A DNA stretch of 64,000 nucleotides from Tolypocladium sp. Sup5 PDA-1. Taxonomy: Eukaryota; Ascomycota; Sordariomycetes; Hypocreales; Ophiocordycipitaceae. This document shows positions 34,801 through 44,893 of this stretch, piece by piece. A program made the position numbers and the translations under genes. How positions within the stretch are numbered: the first letter of the stretch is position 1; every line of letters starts with the position of its first letter. The stretch is from positions 248,001 through 312,000 of the forward strand of contig JPHH03000033.1 in NCBI GenBank assembly GCA_000750105.3. Reading direction: 5' to 3'. The notes beneath the pieces were generated by a model. That model was not told where the DNA came from. It worked only from the letters and a program-made list of their open reading frames with translations, and made no database searches.

Positions 34801-35951
34801 ACCCAAGCCCCAGCCGGCCTGCTCAGCAGCCGCCGCCGCCGCAAGGTCTTCCCAATGGTATTGCCTTTGGGGACCTCGCGGCTAAGTCGTCGACCAGTCC
34901 CGGGAGGAGGCGGCTGTCCACCGACCAGCTGCCTCAGACCATCCTGGACCGGCGGATGAGGAGGGCCTCGAGATCGCCATCGCCGCTCGGACACGCGCGT
35001 GCGTTTTCAGTCGGCACGTCGTCGGCTCCGCTGTCGTCTGCGCCGTTTCCAGGTTGCCAGAACAAGGGCTTGTCGCGTCCCCTGGTCGTCAACGGATCTG
35101 GGCTGAAGACGAGCGCCATAGCAGGCCAGCGGCAAACGTCGAGGACGGAGTCCCTGGCGTCTGAAGACTCGCTCGCGTCGACACTCGACAACGCGCTGCA
35201 TATCAACACTGGGTCGTACATGGCGTCATACAGCCCCGAAGCTTCTTCCGCACAGCAAGCTACCCTCAGTCCGTCTTCGCAGCCCGCGGTTGAGCGACCC
35301 CCCGTGGTCGTCAATGGCTCTACCACGCCGCTCATACCCCCTGCCGCTGATGATACGTCGTTTAGGGAGCGGATCGCAATGATGAACGCGTACTACATTC
35401 CCCAGAACGTTCAGCAAGAGGCGCCAAACGGAAGCGCTGCTCGACTGTCGTCGTCGGCGAGGCAGCGGTTAATGTCTCGACAGCCCCAGAACGCCGTGAT
35501 TGCGCCGTTGGATCTGGCAATCGACGACCACCGCATGAACAAGCCATCTGGTATCGACTCGGCGCATCTCTCCCCCGTCTACGAAACGCGGACGCCGTCT
35601 CCCAATGCGTTTAGGAAGAATGACAGCTCGTGGCTGCCTGCAAAGCTAGAGAGGCGAAACGAGGGCAAAGCAGCCCGGGCGGCAAACGAGAAGGGAATAC
35701 CGCCGCCAAATGAGCGACCAGCCGTGCCCCAGGAGAGCGACAAGTCTCAGAAGATGCCAAAACCGGCGACGCAGGCCTCCAAAGCGGCGGCCCCCCGGGC
35801 AAATGGCCATGTGCGCGGTGCAAAGAGCGACAGCGATGGGGGCTGGCAGAAAGCCGGCAAGGGAAAGAAAAAGGCAGCCAACGCTTGTGGTCAGCATCAA
35901 GGGCACGCCGAACAGCTTCCCAAGAACGAGTCGGAGCGAAAGGGCGGCTGA
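31869..35951 (+). CDS. Cid1/Trf-type nucleotidyltransferase (poly(A)/poly(U) polymerase-like)
   Basis: Four exons are proposed: 31869..32913, 33000..33071, 33131..33349 and 33412..35951 (1291 residues). All three introns (86, 59 and 62 nt) keep phase and have GT..AG ends; the last two show clear CTGAC/CTAAC branch sites. Residues 1-270 are low complexity. The catalytic palm follows: FGSSGN then SDDSDVDICI, with the metal-binding Asp348 and Asp350 formed exactly across the first splice junction. The PAP-core repeat (VNDAAFGGTLSSYTWICL) and the PAP-associated segment (EPFNVSRNLG...EYSFRGLHLELRRAF) follow. A 500-residue disordered tail has an RGRGGHRGG-type Gly-rich patch that may bind RNA, and ends Lys-rich. 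The family adds A or U tails to RNA in the cytoplasm or nucleus; the nucleotide used cannot be predicted here. Confidence 0.92.
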
Positions 35952-36593
35952 AACACGCGGCCGAGATTCGTTGGGCCCGCCACGACCATGTGCATCGAGA
36001 TCGAGTGGCCTGTCAGGGCCGCACACCATCGCTCGTCGAAATATGACGCTTGAATTGTTCGTGCTATTTGCGATCGCGTTCATTTGATACGACCGGCTTG
36101 GGACAGGACACAAGTTGTTGGATAGAGTGTTTGGCGCACACGAACCATCCGCATGAGAGGAGGACCAGAGAAGAGATGGCTGGCTTGAGAGGGCAAGGTC
36201 AACATGATTCGCAATTTGTGCTTGGAGCTTGGACATTATTCAAAACATCTGGCCGGCAGCGAGAGGGCTGCTCGGGCCCAGGTTTGCGTGTGTATTATTG
36301 AGTGTACTCGTACGTACGGCACTGCAGGGGACAGCGTTACGTCGAGGAGGTACATGGTGGAGACAAGCGGCCGGAGGCACAGAAGGCGGAGACGTGGCAC
36401 ACATTTCCAGGTTGTGGTTGGCAGGCGTTTGCATTGACATAGGCCTTGATGGCATGGCGGCAGGGCATTATCCTTTTGTTTCCCCACTGCGGAGGGTTCA
36501 CGATGGGCTTCACAGCGTCATAGAAGGGATGTTACAAAAGCATTGGCAGAGATATCATGAAACAGAACAACGATATACGTACGCAGGTGTCGG
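35952..36593. other. Intergenic region
   Basis: 3' flank of the nucleotidyltransferase gene. A GTACGTACGG word near 36310 resembles words near 22500 and 48700. No gene seen. Confidence 0.4.
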
Positions 36594-37257
36594 TTGCAAT
36601 GCGTGACTGGTGATGGTGCCGTGCTTGACGTGGAGGTTGTTGGACTGTAAGGCTGAGCAGTCATCGAGTTGCTGGCGAACTCGGCGAGGGCTCTGTTGGT
36701 ACATACTCAAAGGCATATACTCTACACCGTGTCACTTCGCCTGACCAACCCTCCATCGGCCTAATCTTGTCTAGCGACTCGAGAACGCTACGCAGCTGTG
36801 GCAGGTAGGCTAATCTTGGCGGCTTCATGTTGGTTCTGTAACCGGCCGGTCCCGTCTTTCCTGGGGACGGCGGAATGCGTTGGACAACCGCAGCCTGAGC
36901 CCCCTTTCAACGCCAACTGAAGTGTATACCACGTTAGCGCTCGGCACTTGAACCAGCCGGCCATGGCGTTGGCAGAACAAGGCATGGGGCAAGTCACTCA
37001 AGATCAGGTATAGATACTTTAACACCGCAGGTGCCCATATCAGCACTGGAACAAGCTGTCCAACGTTCCAAACAGCCGCCGACTTCCCTGAAAGGATATC
37101 CCTACGGGCCGACTGGGTGACATTTACGCCTACGGCAATACACATGGCACAGGCAGCCTCCCCCACAACCAAGAGCCCCGGCGTCAACTTGGAAGCAATG
37201 TGCCCTGTCCGCGCAAGGGTTTGCTGTTGCGCCGTGGATGGACATTTGTGCCGTGGC
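36594..37257 (+). repeat. Duplicated sequence, copy 1 (with extra internal segment)
   Basis: This stretch is homologous to 39516..39915. Bases 36594..36918 align with 39516..39839 and 37181..37257 align with 39840..39915. Copy 1 has about 262 extra bases (36919..37180) that encode the hydrophobic part of the minus-strand gene fragment at 36825..37364. Most differences between the copies are C/T or G/A in CpA/TpG context, as repeat-induced point mutation makes. No target-site duplication or terminal inverted repeat is obvious. Confidence 0.85.
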
Positions 37258-37364
37258 TGGTGCCATTCAGTCGTGACGAGCTCTCTGCAGAGCTTGTTCC
37301 ACCAGAGCACGCCAAGAATGCCCATGTGTACGAATATGCCTGCGGAAGCGGAGCTGCATGGCAC
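36825..37364 (-). pseudogene. Possible membrane-protein gene fragment within the repeat
   Basis: The minus strand is open for 179 codons (first codon GTG) and has protein-like stretches: LLVVGEAACAMCIAVGVNV and WNVGQLVPVLIWAPAVLKYLYL read as two hydrophobic helices separated by a short polar loop. The downstream part is less convincing and is shared with the RIP-marked second copy, where the helices are deleted. I read it as the remnant of a duplicated gene for a fungal membrane protein of unknown function, or possibly its last exon. Confidence 0.35.
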
Positions 37365-37990
37365 ACTGCCCTAGCTTCCCGCCTACGAAGTATGGAGCAT
37401 TACATCCGCGCTCCGTATGAACCCATCAGCGGCACAGATGCAGGTTCCCCGGCTGGTGGGCCAATGGCGGCAGCTCCGCCCCTTCCCGGCCGCAGGACCT
37501 GCGCCACACTCTGCTCTCCTCCAAAAGGGGGCATACAGAGTACGTGACACAAGAGCTGCTACCCACACACGCGACTGCCTCACTAGAGTAGCAATCATTG
37601 TTGATTTGCTCGACTGATCTCTGCGTAGATACAACAGATGGTGGTTAGAGTCCTGGCGATGACGAACCCCTTGTTCTTTTCCGTCAAACGCTGGGTTGTT
37701 GTCCGGTTGGCGGCGCGCGCGTAGAATACCCTGGCCGGTTCACCCCTGTGGGCTGTCTCGAGATATGCATGTTGGTTCCCTAGCTGCATCTCGGCTCCGC
37801 CTCTCCCTCTGGCGCACTGCCAGTTATATAAAGCATCGCCGCCATTGCCGTCGAGTCTCTCAACTGTAGTTTCTCTTCAGCCCATCTGCTCTTGCGTCTA
37901 TCTGTCAGCAACCTTGGTACATTTCTATCTCCGACAACTTCTCAAATCTCTGGAACACTCGTCCGAAGCATCCGCCCTTTCCTCGCACAT
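37365..37990. other. Promoter region of the coiled-coil gene
   Basis: No gene seen in the first 450 bases. The last 170 bases carry a TATA box (listed separately) and a C/T-rich leader. Confidence 0.4.
37825..37832 (+). promoter_or_regulatory. TATA box of the coiled-coil gene
   Basis: TATATAAA lies 159 bases before the proposed ATG at 37991 and is followed by a pyrimidine-rich leader. Confidence 0.5.
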
Positions 37991-38989
37991 ATGCCCAGAT
38001 CGAAGTCCAGGTCTGTCTCGCGGCGTCGAGGCAAGAAAGATGGTTGTCCACATTGCCCCTATCTCGAATGTGATATCACGTCTCTTGAGAATGATCTGAT
38101 AGAGAAGGAAGAGGAGCTCCTTCAGGCCGAAGAGTGGTGTGAGGGCTTTGAGAAAGCGCTCTTGGACAAACGAAGCCAGTTGCTTTGGCTCAAAACCGAG
38201 CTGAGGAAGGCTGAAACGGAGATTTTTCGTTTGAAAAACCTACAATCGTCACGGGAATATCGGAAGCTAGAAAAGTCTAACCAAGCCTTGAGCGACGAGA
38301 TCGAGGAGAGAACGGCCGCCGAGAAGAAGGCACTCGAGGAAAATGCCACGTTGCAGGGCCAGTTGAAGAATACGGATGTTCGATTGCTAGCTTGCCAGTC
38401 TGAGAGTCAGCAAGCTCGGAAGGACAATAAAGCACTTCGCACCAAACTTCGCGAAGAACAGGCCATATCAGCCGAACGCCTCAAAAACCTACGCATCGAA
38501 GCAGACGCAACTAAGGAAGACAAGCAGCAATTGATCGTGGACATTGCAGCCAGAGACAACAAGTATCGCACAAAGCTCGGAGAGGAGGAAGCGCTTCGTG
38601 CCGAAATCAACACTCTTCGCGAAGAACAGGTTATATTGGCCGAACTCCTCAAAAAGCTACGCATCGAAGCAGACGCAACCAAGGACGTCACGGAGCAATT
38701 GACGGTGGACATTGCAGCCAGAGACGACTCGTTGGCTCAGTATCGCACCAAGCTCGGGGAAGAGGAAGCTCGCAACTGTGCTCTTGCCAAGCGCGTTGCA
38801 AGTTTGGAGATTATTGAAGCACAACTAAAACAGAGCGTGTCGGCGTGTTGGTTGCACTGCTTTCGGACCTGGATGAAGAGTCTATGCGGATCATCAATGG
38901 GAATGAAATCGGTATATTGGCTGCGTAAGCCTTGGGTTTGGATCACACGACTGCGTGGGACGACAGGATGGGCGGGCTTCGCCTCTTAA
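37991..38989 (+). CDS. Coiled-coil protein with internal repeat, C-terminus likely frameshifted
   Basis: From the ATG at 37991 the frame encodes 332 residues. A basic, Ser/Arg-rich start with a small Cys/His motif (GCPHCPYLEC) is followed by about 250 residues of predicted coiled coil rich in Glu, Lys, Leu and Ala. Two 56-residue units are repeated (both contain LRIEADATK and VDIAARD). The open frame upstream of 37991 starts with TTG, so it is not used. After residue 279 the frame turns into Trp/Arg/Gly-rich sequence unlike the rest, while another frame reads GVLVALLSDLDEESMRIING and stops at 38928. One missing base in the AAAA run at 38827-38830 would explain this. Function unknown; a structural or scaffold role is the only reasonable guess. 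Confidence 0.65.
   Translation: MPRSKSRSVSRRRGKKDGCPHCPYLECDITSLENDLIEKEEELLQAEEWCEGFEKALLDKRSQLLWLKTELRKAETEIFRLKNLQSSREYRKLEKSNQALSDEIEERTAAEKKALEENATLQGQLKNTDVRLLACQSESQQARKDNKALRTKLREEQAISAERLKNLRIEADATKEDKQQLIVDIAARDNKYRTKLGEEEALRAEINTLREEQVILAELLKKLRIEADATKDVTEQLTVDIAARDDSLAQYRTKLGEEEARNCALAKRVASLEIIEAQLKQSVSACWLHCFRTWMKSLCGSSMGMKSVYWLRKPWVWITRLRGTTGWAGFAS
38447..38770 (+). repeat. Two-unit 168-nt coding repeat
   Basis: A segment starting CTTCGCGAAGAACAGG at 38447 recurs at 38615, a period of 168 nt or 56 codons. The units are diverged mostly by single-base changes, and the second carries a few extra codons. It sits inside the coiled-coil gene and keeps the reading frame. Confidence 0.85.
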
Positions 38990-39515
38990 AATGAGGCTAA
39001 ACGAGGAGAAGTTGAGGTTGCCGTCAAGGTCGAGCCAATTGCACTCGGCAAGCTCCTTATATAATAGTTATATCTCCCATGCAATCGGCCTACATATCTA
39101 GCCTCTTGAAATTAACTATCACTTTCACTACTAGCGCACGGCATCTCTAAAGGGAGCGTTTCATTACCCTCTCGGTCCCTAGAGAACACTACATTGAGAC
39201 AACATTCTTCTAAGAAGCGGACATACTATAGAAGTAAAGGTGGCTCCTCAGATAAGACGGTCCCAACTTAGAGACTCGATTCAGCCCGAACCCACTCAGA
39301 TTCGGGACGATGCATATACCCGGATGGCGACCCAGGAACCTTCAAGACCATGGCATCAATGTTGCTGTCAGTCCAGAAGTAGGAGCTATGGTAGCCGGTA
39401 ATAACAGTGTATTCCGGAGTACAGCCAAATGTATATCTCATTCAATTTCATGCATGTGGGAATGATGTTATCACATGTCGGGACCAAGTAAGGGCTTTAC
39501 TCGCATTCTTCGTTA
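38990..39515. other. AT-richer intergenic region
   Basis: The stretch is AT-rich compared with most of the window and has TATATAATAGTTATAT near 39056. No gene recognised. Confidence 0.4.
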
Positions 39516-39915
39516 TTGCAATGCGTGACTAGTGATAGTACCGTGCTTGACGTGGAGGTTGTTGGACTATACGGCTGAGCAGTCATCGAGTTGCTGGCGA
39601 ACTCGGCGAGGGCTCTGTTAGTACATACTCAAAGGCATATACTCTACACCGTGTCACTTCGCCTAACTAACCCTCTATCGGCCTAATCTTGCCTAGTGAC
39701 TCGAGAACGCTACGCAGCTGTGGTAGGCAGGCTAATCTTGGCGGCTTTATGTTGGTTCTATAACCGGCCGGTCCCGTCTTTCCTCGGACGGCGGAATGCG
39801 TTGGACAACCGGAGCTTGAGCCCTTTTTCAACGCCAACTCGTCAAGTTGGAAGCAATGTGCCCCGTCGACGCAAGGGTTTGCTGTTGCGCCGTGGATAGA
39901 CCTTTGCGCCGTGGC
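39516..39915 (+). repeat. Duplicated sequence, copy 2 (RIP-like changes)
   Basis: This is the shorter homologue of 36594..37257, lacking about 262 internal bases. Examples of copy 1 to copy 2 change are CTGGTGATGGTGCC to CTAGTGATAGTACC, CTGACCAACC to CTAACTAACC, and TTCATGTTGG to TTTATGTTGG. Nearly all are CpA to TpA on one strand or the other. A few sites are changed the other way round, so both copies appear to have been hit. Confidence 0.85.
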
Positions 39916-40343
39916 CCGACCGCAATGTCTGAACAGACTATGGGCGCCAAGAGGCTCTTGGCAATAGATCCGGTGCAACAACCGCGACCGACACTCTCAA
40001 TGTGTTTCTGCACTTCCAACACGTCCCATCGACTGGGAATTTCTGTATTTTAAACTCTCATTGAGCGTGAGGATGGTATAAGTTGGCCGCGAAACGGGCC
40101 TACGTGAGCGTGAAAACGGTGCAGATTGGCCTCAAAACAGGCCAACGTCGTGCACGCAGAACCAATGATCCGGATGAAGCAGCCAACGACGTAGGCAACA
40201 GCAGCCTCATCATTAGGCAGCAGCCGCAGAACAAGGAACCCCGTCTTTCGATCGAGTAGAGACCAAGGCAGGCATAAAGACGGCTTACAACCTCTTGGAA
40301 TTCGGGGCACCACATCTTCATCTACATTCGAACCATCATCACC
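39916..40343. other. Intergenic region
   Basis: This separates the repeat from the next gene. No TATA box is evident and no gene is recognised. Confidence 0.35.
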
Positions 40344-41486
40344 ATGGCTTCGTCTAGCAGATCAGCTCGTGCCTGGCCATTCGCCTTGAACTGGCTTAGG
40401 CGCCAGGCCAGGCCGAATAAGAAGCGCGATCAAGATTTCGAAGAGTACATCGCGGGTATCGGAATGCTGCAGGCCAACGAAGAGAGACGTCAGAGCGGCT
40501 TTGCACCTCTGGAGCATGCCACCATTATGTACGCTCATCACGGCAACAGGGGCAACTTCTAGAAACACAAGTCACTAACCCGTCTACAGCACTGGCATTC
40601 ATGACAGTCCTTCTGATAACGACCTTCATATGACGATTGCCGCGGCGACTAGAGAAATGAGAGCAAGAAGTCAACATATCGTGGTGCATAGTCGCGTGAC
40701 TACCAAGAAGCCGGAGACCGGACTCTTTAAAGCTCTCATGCCTTCGTCAATAACCTGCACCATGACGAACCTATACTTAGGCAGTCTTACGTCGACCCAG
40801 TCCCCGTCAGGACTTCACTCATGGCAAAGGATCCCGACTCTGCGCCCGTCGGCTGCACCGTTAACGGTGTCACACAGTGGTACGTCCTCGGTACGGAACA
40901 AGAGATGGTGTATCTTGAGGCGGACAAGTTCTACAGAGTTGGCGAGGGTGCCAGAGAGTATCTGGCGTTCTGGAACCCAGTGCTGAGCAGACCGTGTCGC
41001 GCTGTCTTTCTGGGAAATGAGCGCCCAGAGCCGCACTCACCAGATCCGCAGCCGACAAACCTAGAGTCAGGTATGGAACACTTATCCATTGCGTCACCGG
41101 CTTCGACACATGAAGAATGGGTTCATCCTGTCGCTAAGCTTGGGAAAGAGGTAAAGAAGTCGGTGTGTTTTATAGCGAGCGACGGCCGTGAGATACGTAC
41201 TAATTGGGACAATTGGGAGCGTATCGAAGGTGAAGAGACAGTGTACCGCTACCACGGTAGAGCAACTGGCAACGTTTATTGGGCTATATTTTTACCTGGT
41301 GAGCTGGTGGTACCTTGGTGGGGGGGTTCATGTGATCGGCCAATCCGATTCTACAATAGCGCCAATGCCCTGTTCAAGACCAAGAGGAAGAAGTGGTTTG
41401 CGGGTAAGAATGATAGCTTTTATGTGTATCTTGAGGAGGGTGCTTTCTACATAGCCTTTTGCATGCCATCGGAACATTATGACTAA
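40344..41486 (+). pseudogene. Unknown two-part protein gene with one apparent frameshift
   Basis: Exon 1 is 40344..40528 and joins exon 2 at 40590 through a 61-nt intron (GTACGC..TCTACAG, branch CACTAAC), which keeps the frame of SPSDNDLHMTIAAATREMRARS. Near 40729-40731 (TTTAAAGC) the frame breaks: the natural continuation (AFVNNLHHDEPILRQSYVDPVPV) lies one base back and leads into the open frame ending at 41486. A missing A in the AAA run fits. The C-terminal 220 residues contain Trp- and Tyr-rich segments (GVTQWYVLG, FYRVGEGAREYLAFW, FAGKNDSFYVYLEEGAFYIAF) that look like a small beta-rich domain. No family is recognised. With the frameshift, either a truncated N-terminal peptide or the 221-residue part starting at ATG 40821 could be made. 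Confidence 0.55.
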
Positions 41487-41530
41487 CGAAACGGAGCGGA
41501 GTGTCTGGGAACTCAGTTTGCTACTAGGTG

Positions 41531-42834
41531 TCAAGTCAAATTAACCTTGTGTCCTTTGCGCAAGAAGCACTCGTCTTTGCTAAGATCCTCGATCGAAAGC
41601 CTCCTATCGGGGTCTCTATCCAGGAGTGCCATTATGAATGGTGTGAAATGAAGCTTGAGTTCCTCTGGTAGCTCATTCATCGACTCATCTTGCCCGCTTC
41701 CCAGGTTAGCAAGGCAAATGTCGTACTCTTCTCGGAGCTCCTCGTCATTATACCCAAGATGTCGCCGGAAGATGGGCCAGCCATCCACGAGAATAAAGTA
41801 GATCTACGCATCGTTAACACCAAGGAGCCAAGGATAAAGAGTAACATACCAATTGGCCAAGATACCAGCTCTCCGCCTTGAATAGTTGTGTTGTCTTGCC
41901 CATCCCGAGAAGTTCGGGCGCGGGAGGTGTGCCGGGAGCAAATACATCCCTACTGTAGGCAACGCCATCTGTCGGTCGGAACGCATAGCCAAAGTCAAGA
42001 AGCTTGATGTCACCATTGCCATAACCGATGTTTTCGGGCTCAGTGACGCGTCGCGGAAGATGGGCCGGTGTTGACTTTCCATCCTTTCGAACGACCTCGT
42101 GTTCAAGGGGCGGCCTGGCCAGGAACTGATCGATATGTTCGCGAGTAGGTGGCGGAAGGGCAACATTCCCGGGATGGAGGTCTAGATGGTTAGTATATGG
42201 TCAGTAAGAAACATCCGCAGTCTCCTTACCTCCATGCACAACGCCAATGCGGTGGAGCTCGGCAACGGCCTGGACGACTTGCTGAATGCAACGCTCCCGC
42301 CTATCCATGCTTAGAGGAATATCCGAAGATGGCTCTCCGGTCGCAGATTCGCGTCGCAGATCCGTTCCGGTGGTTTCGTAGACGATTGCATCAAAGTTGA
42401 TGTCTCGGTATTTGGAACCTATCAGCGCTAGGTGATGGGGGATCGTGAAGTAGTCCTTGATAGTCGAGACCAATGGGCTACTGCAATGTTGCCTCAAAAA
42501 GATGCTCATCTTCAGGTCGTTATCCCGTCCTCGAGAAAGAAACTTGACCGTCAAGTAATTCCTAGCGCCATCATTAGTTGAAGTGAAGGTTGAGCAGCAA
42601 GGTTGATGGACGTCCATACTGCGTCTTGGGATCCTGTGTTAGCCAGCACCAATCGCCCAGCCTGCGCAGCAGCTTGTACCCGTAGTAGATATTGTTGCGA
42701 TAGACAACCGGCTGCACGCACTCGTCCCAGTAGCTAAGACGGTAGTTGTCCCGCCAGTACTTGCCGCCGTGCGTGAATGCTTTGTACTGATCCATCAGGT
42801 GGAATTTACGTATGGCAGAAGAGGCCTGATTCAT
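41531..42834 (-). CDS. Divergent Ser/Thr protein kinase-like protein
   Basis: Four exons are proposed: 42834..42620, 42561..42230, 42181..41850 and 41803..41531 (383 residues). The introns are 58, 48 and 46 nt with GTATGG, GTAAGG and GTATGT donors and clear ACTAAC-type branch sites, and all phases agree. Kinase features are Lys78 (LTVKFLS), the catalytic loop HGDLHPGNV with Asp183 and Asn188 formed across the second junction, Asp245 in DFGYAF, an APELLG-type APE motif, and the helix LLDRDPDRRLS near the C-terminus. The glycine-rich loop is weak, HRD is replaced by HGD, and no N-terminal regulatory domain is present. This resembles fungal expanded SRPK-like or FunK-type kinases. Activity is plausible but not proven. 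It ends 45 bases from the stop of the frameshifted gene, tail to tail. Confidence 0.83.
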
Positions 42835-43201
42835 GGCTGCTATGAAGTTTCATAGTGCACGTCGCGGGGGATTGCTAGAGGTAGAGAATACTGCAGAAGA
42901 GGCGATGCGGAAGACGTAAGGTGAGGTGAATTTGGAGATAATAGGTGAGATGCTACGGACTAGAAGGGGACAACACCTAGAAGGATCCGGCGGGACCCAA
43001 TAGGCGCACGGGTACGGAGTTACCCGTGCCAATTATGTAAGCGCCGCTGGCCACCACTGAAGCCAACCACTGAAGCCGACAACTAAACCGCTATAATTTA
43101 GCGTTAGCAGCCACCACCAAAATATGTGTGGCATGTACGAATACCTTAGCTACCTTATAAGTCTTCGTTCCCTCTAGGGAAACAGTAGTGTAATAACCGC
43201 C
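42835..43201. other. Intergenic region with a short tandem repeat
   Basis: CCACTGAAGCC occurs twice in tandem near 43054-43077. Otherwise nothing is recognised. Confidence 0.4.
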
Positions 43202-44893
43202 CTACCCCAAGCAGCTCCAGCTGCTCGGTATATTTGGATCCCCCTTAGGGACATACCTTGCCTGCTTGGGATACACGCAGAGCGGCCGCTGTGATTCGAC
43301 GCCATCTTCAACCGTGTCATTGCGATATTTGGTCGCGATGATTTCGTCTGGCGCCTTTCCATGCTCTACCCAGCTCATTATTGCCAGGACCACATCGTGC
43401 CTCGGATCCATAAACCCTGGTACGGAATGCGTGGCACCCGTGACGGATTGGCTCCCTCCGCCGATGTACCACGGTGCCAAGGTTGAGCCGCTGCAGTGGC
43501 TCATTCCAGGAACGAAGAAGAAACGATAGAAGTCGTCCAGTTTGATCCCCGTCGGCGCCAGGGTGCGATAGACCTGGTTGTAGTAGTACAAGCTGCTGCC
43601 CGCGGGGATGAGATTGTCGGCCAGGCCGTGGTAGTGTATTAGTTTGCCGCCGCGATTTTTGAACGGGGAGAGGTCGAAGTTGTCAGCCGTTGCCTGGCCT
43701 GGGTTCACCCTGTCGGCTTTGACGATGTCGTCGTACTTGAACGTCGTATAGTCCCAGTTGGTATCGTTGAACACCCAGTAGCGAAAGTAGTCGATCCCCA
43801 GGTGTGACGGTGTCTGGGACAGGGCGGCGGCGTCGGTGCCGAGACTCACGCTAGGGAAGACGAACGTTTGGTTCGTATCCCAGAAGGAGCTGTAAGTCCT
43901 GTAAATAGTTTCAATCTGGGGCGGCGTCAAGCAGAAGGAGCCTTGTTTGCCGGGCCGGCACAGAAGTTGGTTGAAGTTGAAGTTGCAGCCAAAGGGGTCA
44001 CCGATGATCCCGTCCTTCAGGCCGTCCTGCGGGTCACACTGTCTGACCATCTCGGCGGCTACAGATGGGAAGAGTGACGCCGGTACGTGGCCAGGGCCGT
44101 TCTCGGGAAGGTTGAGAAGGCCCTGCTTCAGTGTCCATGCGGCGAGATGCGGCAACCACCATGCAGGCGCGCCGACAACCACGCCGTCGAAGGAGTCGGG
44201 GTGTAGCTGGATCTCCTTGAGCCCTTGGCGACCGCCAGTTGAGCAACTGGCGTAGTACGAGAAGCGGATGTCGTTGGAGTAGTATGCCTTGATGATTGTC
44301 TTCGCCGTGGTGATGGAGCCGTGCATCGCCCGATGACCCCAATTGATGAGCTTCTCCGGTTGATCGAGGCCCCATTTTCCATCCACAGGTGATGAGCTAT
44401 GCCCGGTATCCGTTGACATGGTCGCAAAGCCGTAGTGCGAGAAACTGCCCTGCGATCGTCGTGATTAGCAGGTTCCCTTCCTGCAAGAAGGAGTTCCAAG
44501 TAGATTGGAAGAGCCTGGCACTCAACTCACCATGTCGATCCAGTTTATCCCCCCTCCGTACCCCCCATTGCCCGTTGCCAGGAACCGGTCGTTCCAATCC
44601 CGTGGAAGGAATAGTCCAAAGTTGAAGGACGTATTGCCGGGGGTTTTGACATTGACGGATGCGGCGCAGAGTTCTGGCAGGTTTGTGGCGTTGCGAGGGA
44701 ACGGGATGTTGGTGGCCGCATCACCGAAGGATCCATTCTGCGGTACCCAGCTGACGTAGTTGACCGAGGCTTCGGGGACAGACTTCAGGATGGCGTTGAA
44801 TGCTGTCACGGAGCATGCCCCGTCATTGGCACGGCACCAAGCCTGGGGGCAGCTTGCCAATATCAGCGGCACGGTAACGAGTGAGCGACGCAT
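43202..44893 (-). CDS. Secreted tannase/feruloyl esterase family protein
   Basis: Two exons, 44893..44531 and 44449..43202, flank an 81-nt intron (GTGAGT..TCGCAG) and give 536 residues, the usual length. A signal peptide covers about residues 1-21. The catalytic set is Ser191 in CSTGGRQG, Asp399 in GLADNLIP and His439 in PGMSHCSG; the Cys just before Ser191 and just after His439 form the disulfide that characterises this family. The intron falls just before the SFSHYGFATMSTDTGH block. Members release gallate or ferulate and related phenolic acids from plant material, and act outside the cell. Which ester is preferred cannot be read from sequence. N-glycosylation sites (NxT/S) are frequent. 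Confidence 0.93.
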
